From Pseudarthrobacter sp. ATCC 49987 (GTDB lineage Bacteria; Actinomycetota; Actinomycetes; Actinomycetales; Micrococcaceae), in contig NZ_JAABNS010000001.1 of NCBI RefSeq assembly GCF_009928425.1, positions 3,782,001 to 3,846,000 on the forward strand: 64,000 nt of DNA. The letters are read 5' to 3'. Within the stretch, counting starts at the first letter, position 1, and every line of letters begins with the position of its first letter. The notes beneath the pieces are model-generated. The model was not told the DNA's origin. It saw only the letters and a list, made by a program, of their open reading frames with translations, and ran no database searches. Below are positions 59,353 through 64,000 of this stretch, piece after piece. The translations under genes were made by a program, and so were the position numbers.

Positions 59353-59946
59353 GTGACTCTCCCCGCAGCCCCAGACGCCTCCACCGCCCTGCCCGCTGCG
59401 GCGGATCTCTGGAAGCCCGTGCTGGTCCGGGCGGCCGTCGCGCTGGGATTTGGCGCCGTGACCGTATTCTGGGCTTCGCCGTCCCCTACGGGCATGGGCT
59501 GGGCCGGCGGCCTGTACCTGCTGGCCACGGGGGTGGTGCTGCTCTGGGGCGTGAACAAGGCCGGACTCCGGCCCGGGTCCGCGTCCAGCAAGATCCTCTC
59601 CGCCGCCGGCGCCGTGCTGACCGGAACCGGCGCCGCCGTCGGGCTCATCTCCGGCAGCCTGGTCTTTGGTGTACTCGCAGCGGTGGGCCTGGGCCTCGCC
59701 GGCGCCGCGGAACTCTACCTTGGCATCACCAACCGTGGACGGTCCCTTCTTGCCCGCGACTGGGTCGCCTCCGGAGTTGTCGGACTGGGCACGGCCGCTT
59801 TGCTGCCGTTCTTCATTGACCTCGGTCCGCACGCGCTGCTGGGCGTCGCCGGCGGCGGTGCGATCATCAGCGGAGTGTTGTGGGTGCTGGCCGGACTGAC
59901 CCTACGGCACGATGCACGGGCCGATTCGGTAAAGGCCGTAAACTAG
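59353..59946 (+). CDS. Conserved membrane protein, unknown function
   Basis: 197 aa, GTG start. About five to six helices (LVRAAVALGFGAVTVFWA, YLLATGVVLLWG, LVFGVLAAVGLGLAGAAELYLG, LLGVAGGGAIISGVLWVLAG). Resembles small actinobacterial membrane proteins of unassigned function. 83 bases before the next gene, same strand. Confidence 0.75.
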   Translation: MTLPAAPDASTALPAAADLWKPVLVRAAVALGFGAVTVFWASPSPTGMGWAGGLYLLATGVVLLWGVNKAGLRPGSASSKILSAAGAVLTGTGAAVGLISGSLVFGVLAAVGLGLAGAAELYLGITNRGRSLLARDWVASGVVGLGTAALLPFFIDLGPHALLGVAGGGAIISGVLWVLAGLTLRHDARADSVKAVN

Positions 59947-60029
59947 TAGGGACAGGTTCTACCTTGCGTAGAACGATTGCGGCATCACAACTGCCACGCC
60001 TGGCGGCGTTGGCTGCAGGAGGAAATACC

Positions 60030-60374
60030 TTGGCACAGCAGAAATCTGGAGAACCGCGCACGCTGCGCACCTCGGTCAAGGGACCGCTCATGTTCTCCGC
60101 GTTCTGGGCTGTGCTGGCCTTCATTGCCACCCTCATTTTTGCCTCCGGTGGGAGCGCGAAGACGCCCCGCTTTGACCTGGCCTTCACAGCCGCAGGCATC
60201 GCCTTCATTGTGATTCTGGTGGTGCTCGCCATGCTGTCCATGGGCCACAAGCCCAACGCCGAATACCTGGGCAAGGGATCCGGCGTGAACCTGAGCTCCA
60301 GCAAGTCCGGCCACGGCGGTCAGCCGGAGCAGCCCCGGCCGGAAGCCGAAGCTCCGGGCGACGACGTGCGCTAA
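60030..60374 (+). CDS. Small membrane protein, unknown function
   Basis: 114 aa from TTG 60030, chosen for AGGAGG nine bases before it. Two helices (MFSAFWAVLAFIATLIFASG, FTAAGIAFIVILVVLAMLSM) and a Ser/Gly/Pro-rich tail. Probably co-transcribed with the preceding membrane protein. Confidence 0.72.
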   Translation: MAQQKSGEPRTLRTSVKGPLMFSAFWAVLAFIATLIFASGGSAKTPRFDLAFTAAGIAFIVILVVLAMLSMGHKPNAEYLGKGSGVNLSSSKSGHGGQPEQPRPEAEAPGDDVR

Positions 60375-60432
60375 GTCCGCGAACGCCGTCCTTCCCGCCC
60401 GGCGCCCGATTCCGGCGCCACGGCGGATGCTC

Positions 60433-61037
60433 CTACTTGGTCCAGGAAATCGGACTCTTCAGGTAGGGATTGTCGCCGTACTTGGCGTACGTGTACCTGG
60501 AATCGGTGTACTCGACGGTCTTGATTTCATTGCCCGCTGGCGCCAGAAGCACCTTGCAGGACACCATAGTGCTGCCTACCACCAGGGTCAGGGCATCGCC
60601 GGTGCCGGTGGTGTTGAAGCGCGTGCTCTCGCATTGGTCGAAGGCACCGAAGACGATGAGTGGCTGCGCTTCGGAGCCGTCCTTGAGCTGGGCGGTTACC
60701 TTGGGCTCGCTGATGCCGAGGGATGCCTTGCTGAGGCTGTCCATCCGGTGGCTGACCGAGACGAAATAGGGCGTCTGCCCCGCGAACTTCGCGGTGAAGA
60801 CGGCTTCCGTGTACTGGGGGTCCGCCTTGTCCTTGCCTGTGTTGCTGTGGGTGACGGCGGTTTCGCCGGCTTTGAGCTTGGTTCCCGGCGCGGTGAGCGA
60901 GCCTGCCGCTGCTGCCGCGGGTGCGGCTGATGCTGCTGCGCCGGGCGTCGAGTTGCTGGCTGGGCGAATTAATCCATTCTCTGGGGAAATCAGACCGTGG
61001 CGGCGGCTTTGGCCCGGCCGGTCCCGGCAATGTTCAT
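60433..61037 (-). pseudogene. Probable exported/lipoprotein gene with disrupted signal-peptide region
   Basis: One frame is open from the stop near 61048 to 60433 and codes an Ala-rich linker (ASNSTPGAAASAAPAAAAG) plus a beta-rich domain of the DUF4352-like type (GEYTDS-style sections, KVTAQLKDGSEAQPLIVFG, YGDNPYLKSPISWTK). No usable ATG/GTG/TTG occurs before Met at 60744, which lies inside the domain. In another frame, ATG 61037 starts MNIAGTGRAKAAATV and then meets TGA. The signal peptide and lipobox seem to have been deleted or frameshifted, so the gene is likely inactive. A sequencing error would give the same picture. Confidence 0.55.
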
Positions 61038-61047
61038 TGTGACGCGC

Positions 61048-61590
61048 TCAGGAGGCCGCTTTTCGTGCGCGATAGGCCGCCACGTGCGCCCGGTTCGCGC
61101 AGTTGCCTGTGTCGCAGTAGCGCTTGGAGCGGTTCCGGCTAAGGTCCAGCACCACGGCGTCGCAGTCCTCGGCGGCGCACACCAGCATCCGGTCCATTTC
61201 CTTGCTGCGGATGACATCAACCAACGCCATCGCGGCCTCTGTGCTCATCCGGTCCGCCAGCGGCGCCTCCGGGGTGGCGGCGTGCAGATGCCAGTCCCAG
61301 TGGTCGTGCTTGACGAGCTGGGGGAGTGCCCGCGCCTCCCGCAGCAGCCTGTTCACGGTGTCCACCGCGGCGGATTCGTCTGCGAGCCAGAGGGTGGCGA
61401 GTTCGCTGCGGAGGCGGCGCACGCTGGCCAGTTCGGCCGCGTCCCTGGCCCGCGAGCCGCTGAACCCCTCCGTCTTCAAAAAGTGATCCAGGTCCTGGAC
61501 AGTGGCGAGTTGTTCCTCGCCGTTGGCCGCGGTGTTGATCAGGTTGACCACCGACCGCAGGGCCACCTCTGTGTCAGGGGCAAAAAGCAT
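61048..61590 (-). CDS. CGNR zinc-finger (ABATE domain) regulator
   Basis: 180 aa. Residues about 10-125 form the ABATE stress-type domain (LINTAANGEEQLATVQDLD). The C-terminal zinc finger has Cys ligands CAAEDC and RYCDTGNCANRAHVAAYRAR, where CGNR appears as CANR. Likely DNA-binding. Divergent from the EamA transporter with a 72-bp gap, so it probably regulates it. Confidence 0.85.
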   Translation of the reverse strand: MLFAPDTEVALRSVVNLINTAANGEEQLATVQDLDHFLKTEGFSGSRARDAAELASVRRLRSELATLWLADESAAVDTVNRLLREARALPQLVKHDHWDWHLHAATPEAPLADRMSTEAAMALVDVIRSKEMDRMLVCAAEDCDAVVLDLSRNRSKRYCDTGNCANRAHVAAYRARKAAS

Positions 61591-61662
61591 CTTGACTCCT
61601 TACGTCGGCGTGGCGTACTGTCATGAGCATAACCCTACTTTACTCCTGACAGGAGGCAGCCC

Positions 61663-62733
61663 GTGTCTGCCGCACGCCGCTCAGCCGTTGCACCGGCCAC
61701 GAACGATTCCGGAATGCGAGCCCCCGGAAAGGGCGGTGCCGGCGCACCCCGCACGGCCTCCGGGTTCATGGCCTCGGGCCTGGGAGTTGCGTTGTTTTCC
61801 TCGGCCGTGTTCGGACTCTCCGGCTCCTTTGCCAAAGCCCTGCTGGAGACCGGCTGGAGCCCAGGCGCGGCCGTCACCGCACGCCTCACCGGAGCCGCGC
61901 TGATCCTGGCGGTTTTCGCGGCCCCCGCGCTGCGCGGACGCTGGCACCAGCTCAAGGACAACTGGCTCACGGTGCTGCTTTTCGGCCTCATCGGGGTCGC
62001 GGCCTGCCAACTGTTCTATTTCAACGCGGTGGCAAGGCTCTCGGTCGGGGTTGCCCTGCTGCTGGAATACCTGGCGCCCGTCATCATCGTGCTGTGGCTT
62101 TGGGCCGCCAGCCGCAAACGCCCGCGCCCGCTGACGATCGCCGGAACCCTGCTCTCCCTGGGCGGCCTGGTCCTGGTGCTGGACCTCACCGGAGCCGTGA
62201 GGATCGACGTCGTGGGTGTCCTCTGGGGCATCGCGGCAGCCGTCTGCCTCGCAATCTACTTCTTCATCACGGCCAAGGAAAACGACACCCTCCCGCCGAT
62301 CGTCCTGGCCTCCGGCGGACTCATGGTCGGCGCCGTCACCATGTGGCTTGCCGCGGCAACCGGCCTGCTTCCCATGGCGTTCAGCACAGCCGACACCCGC
62401 CTCGGCCCCTGGGTCACCCCCTGGTGGGTGGCCCTGGGCGGCCTCGTCGTGCTGGCCACCGTGCTCGCCTACGTCTCCGGCATTGTGGCGGCTCGCGCAC
62501 TCGGCTCCAAGGTCGCCTCCTTTGTCTCGCTCACCGAAGTGCTGTTCGCCGTCATCTGGGCCTGGCTGTTGCTCGGTGAACTGCCTGGCCCCATCCAGCT
62601 CATGGGCGGGCTGCTGATTGTCGGCGGCGTCGTGCTGGTCCGGCTGGACGAGCTCAGGACACCGCCGGGCGCCGGTGGGGCCGCGTTGCCGGCCGCCCTC
62701 GACCACGCGAACGACGTCGAGCCCGTGCCGTAG
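61663..62733 (+). CDS. EamA-family (DMT) exporter
   Basis: 356 aa, GTG start with CAGGAGG seven bases away. Ten helices in two EamA repeats (ALFSSAVFGLSGSFAKALLE, LLEYLAPVIIVLWLW; LTEVLFAVIWAWLLLGELPG). Amino acid or metabolite export is usual. N-terminal 30 residues are Ala/Gly-rich and cytosolic. Linked to the CGNR regulator. Confidence 0.88.
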   Translation: MSAARRSAVAPATNDSGMRAPGKGGAGAPRTASGFMASGLGVALFSSAVFGLSGSFAKALLETGWSPGAAVTARLTGAALILAVFAAPALRGRWHQLKDNWLTVLLFGLIGVAACQLFYFNAVARLSVGVALLLEYLAPVIIVLWLWAASRKRPRPLTIAGTLLSLGGLVLVLDLTGAVRIDVVGVLWGIAAAVCLAIYFFITAKENDTLPPIVLASGGLMVGAVTMWLAAATGLLPMAFSTADTRLGPWVTPWWVALGGLVVLATVLAYVSGIVAARALGSKVASFVSLTEVLFAVIWAWLLLGELPGPIQLMGGLLIVGGVVLVRLDELRTPPGAGGAALPAALDHANDVEPVP

Positions 62734-62742
62734 GCAATGACA

Positions 62743-62777
62743 AGGCCGGCCCGGACGCTGTGCGTCCGGGCCGGCCT
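62743..62777. terminator. Perfect 16-bp hairpin between EamA and WXG100 genes
   Basis: AGGCCGGCCCGGACGC (62743-62758) pairs perfectly with 62762-62777 around a TGT loop. No T-run on either side, but position between two convergent genes fits a bidirectional, I-shaped terminator. Confidence 0.75.
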
Positions 62778-62796
62778 GATGTCTCAGCGCGTCCGC

Positions 62797-63060
62797 CTAG
62801 CGGGAAGCGCTCTCCTGCTCGGTGGCGTTGCGGCTGGCCTGCTTGCCGGCCTCCTGCAGCGCCTGGGAGACCTTCGCCAGCTGGGCCGCGTGCGTGCCGT
62901 TCCATTCGCTGCGGAATTTGTCGGCGTCCGGGCCCTTCCAGTCGGTGCTTTCGAGCGCCTTGGTCAGCGCCGCCTTCTGCTTATCGATCTCCGACGATCC
63001 CTGCTGCAGCTTCGTCCCAAGAGTCTTGAGCTGAGCAATGTCTGCACCCCAAATAGCCAT
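62797..63060 (-). CDS. WXG100 family protein
   Basis: 87 aa, no signal peptide. Two helices joined at the W-x-G turn (STDWKGPDADKFRSEW), with typical spacing of ESAT-6-like proteins. Exported by type VII secretion, whose core genes are not in this window, so it is an orphan substrate here. Confidence 0.9.
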   Translation of the reverse strand: MAIWGADIAQLKTLGTKLQQGSSEIDKQKAALTKALESTDWKGPDADKFRSEWNGTHAAQLAKVSQALQEAGKQASRNATEQESASR

Positions 63061-63234
63061 TCGAAAATCTCCTCAAGTCATAAAACGGGTCGGAGCCAGG
63101 TCGGCGTCCCCCAAGGCCCCCGGCTGTTCCGGAAGATCCAATGCCCCCAAACTATCCTGCCCGCCGAAAAAGTGTCGATGGGCAGCCCTCCCCATGCCCT
63201 CGATCCCGGGCGCAATGGCACCTAGCATGGAGGT

Positions 63235-63507
63235 ATGTGCCGAAACATCCGCACCCTCCACAACTTTGAACCCCACGCCACCACCGCCGAGGTGGAAGCT
63301 GCCGCGCTGCAATACGTGCGCAAGATCAGCGGCAGCACCAAGCCCTCGAAGGCCAATGAAGAGGCCTTCAACCGGGCTGTCCACGAGATTGCACATGCCA
63401 CGCAACACCTCCTCGACTCCCTGGTGACCCAGGCTCCGGCAAAGGACCGCGGGGAGGAAGCCGCCAAGGCGAAGGCCAGGGCTGCCGTCCGCTTCGGCGC
63501 CGCCTGA
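63235..63507 (+). CDS. DUF2277 family protein
   Basis: 90 aa. MCRNIRTLHNFEPHATTAEV is the diagnostic start, followed by AALQYVRKISGSTKPSKANE. Function unknown; highly conserved in actinobacteria. 174 bp of divergent promoter space separates it from the WXG100 gene. Confidence 0.92.
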   Translation: MCRNIRTLHNFEPHATTAEVEAAALQYVRKISGSTKPSKANEEAFNRAVHEIAHATQHLLDSLVTQAPAKDRGEEAAKAKARAAVRFGAA

Positions 63508-63541
63508 AAATGCGGCTCCGGCCAGAACGCAGCCGGGCGGC

Positions 63542-64000
63542 TTACTTCCCGAAGCTGCGCAGCCGCAGCGAATTGGTCACGACCAGTACGGAGCTGGCTG
63601 CCATGGCGGCGCCGGCGATCATCGGGTTGAGCAGGCCCAGGGCAGCCACCGGGATCCCGACGGCGTTATAGAAAAAGGCCCAGAAGAGGTTTGTCTTGAT
63701 GGTCGCCAGGGTCCGGCGGGACAGTTCGATGGCCTGGGCCACCTGCCCCAAATCATTGCCCATGACCGTCAGGTCCGCGGCCTCGATGGCGACGTCGGTG
63801 CCGGATCCCATGGCGATGCCGAGGTCCGCCTGGGCCAGCGCCGCGGCGTCATTGACGCCGTCGCCGGCCATGGCCACGGTGGCGCCTGCCGCCTGCAGTT
63901 TCCGCACGGCCTCGACCTTGCCCGCCGGCAGCACCCCGGCGAAGACGTCCTCGGGCGCGATGCCGACGTCGGCGGCCACCTGCGCCGCGACAGCCGCATT
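63542..64000 (-). CDS. 3' end of a heavy-metal P-type ATPase (copper-type)
   Basis: Only the last 152 residues are in the window; the frame is open to the edge. [20 protein letters not shown] is the conserved HAD hinge motif, and the C-terminus [20 protein letters not shown], then [20 protein letters not shown] is typical of CopA/CtpV-like P1B ATPases with metal-site N and S residues in the last helices. It exports Cu+ or a similar metal; ligand residues upstream are outside the window. Confidence 0.9.
   Translation of the reverse strand, partial: NAAVAAQVAADVGIAPEDVFAGVLPAGKVEAVRKLQAAGATVAMAGDGVNDAAALAQADLGIAMGSGTDVAIEAADLTVMGNDLGQVAQAIELSRRTLATIKTNLFWAFFYNAVGIPVAALGLLNPMIAGAAMAASSVLVVTNSLRLRSFGK

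Noticed and set aside
1..64000. tRNA genes, CRISPR arrays, prophage or insertion sequences
   Set aside because: No tRNA T-loop/acceptor pattern, no spaced identical repeats of CRISPR type, and no transposase or integrase frame was seen.

Overview
The window is high-GC chromosomal DNA from an actinobacterium, most likely Micrococcaceae (Arthrobacter/Pseudarthrobacter type). This rests on the gene set and order: a separate pseudokinase gene beside murJ, a NUDIX gene divergent from a CCA-adding enzyme, rpsF-ssb-rpsR-rplI, dnaB, WXG100, CGNR and DUF2277 genes. GTG and TTG starts, 4-bp ATGA overlaps and good Shine-Dalgarno (SD) sites are common. The left edge probably abuts trxB, which would put the segment near the chromosomal origin. 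No tRNA, rRNA, CRISPR array, phage module or insertion sequence was recognised.

Layout. 0-6.8 kb: cell-wall and RNA housekeeping (MurJ with its pseudokinase partner, NUDIX, CCA transferase, histidine phosphatase). 6.8-7.8 kb: a gene-poor stretch with three SD-preceded mini-ORFs and a strong terminator lying inside the last one. 7.8-16.6 kb: GT87 mannosyltransferase, FAD oxidoreductase, a NarL-type two-component pair, a penicillin-binding lipoprotein and an ABC-F ATPase. 16.6-22 kb: lactate catabolism (FCD regulator, permease, FAD/Fe-S dehydrogenase) with GntR-type operators. 22-26.7 kb: YwqK-like protein, DeoR regulator, MFS exporter and two PAP2 proteins. 26.7-30.8 kb: ABC exporter plus a second NarL-type pair. 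31-33.7 kb: intradiol dioxygenase-like protein and M18 aminopeptidase, preceded by a repeat cluster. 33.7-38.5 kb: a minus-strand surface-glycan operon (flippase and three glycosyltransferases). 39.8-41.6 kb: the ribosomal rpsF operon.

42.2-49.1 kb is the most unusual part. A phzF-family gene is split into 5' and 3' pieces by about 6 kb. The insert encodes an anchored Gly/Pro-rich protein, a sensor kinase that has lost its HisKA domain, a GT2-GtrA fusion and a GT39-type membrane glycosyltransferase. This resembles the CsbB/GtcA/YfhO three-component glycosylation systems. Its divergent promoter region carries two sets of 11-bp repeats typical of OmpR-family operators, yet no response-regulator gene is present.

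49.2-53.3 kb: FMN reductase, zinc-ribbon protein, two adjacent membrane proteins with L7/L12-CTD-like motifs, a 629-bp non-coding stretch with a DnaA-box cluster, then dnaB. 53.3-64 kb: acyl-CoA thioesterase; LysR, SCFA-family transporter and a muconolactone isomerase-like protein; DoxX with a palindromic operator; MATE exporter; small membrane proteins; a probable broken lipoprotein gene; CGNR regulator; EamA exporter; WXG100; DUF2277; and the 3' part of a heavy-metal P-type ATPase that runs off the right edge.
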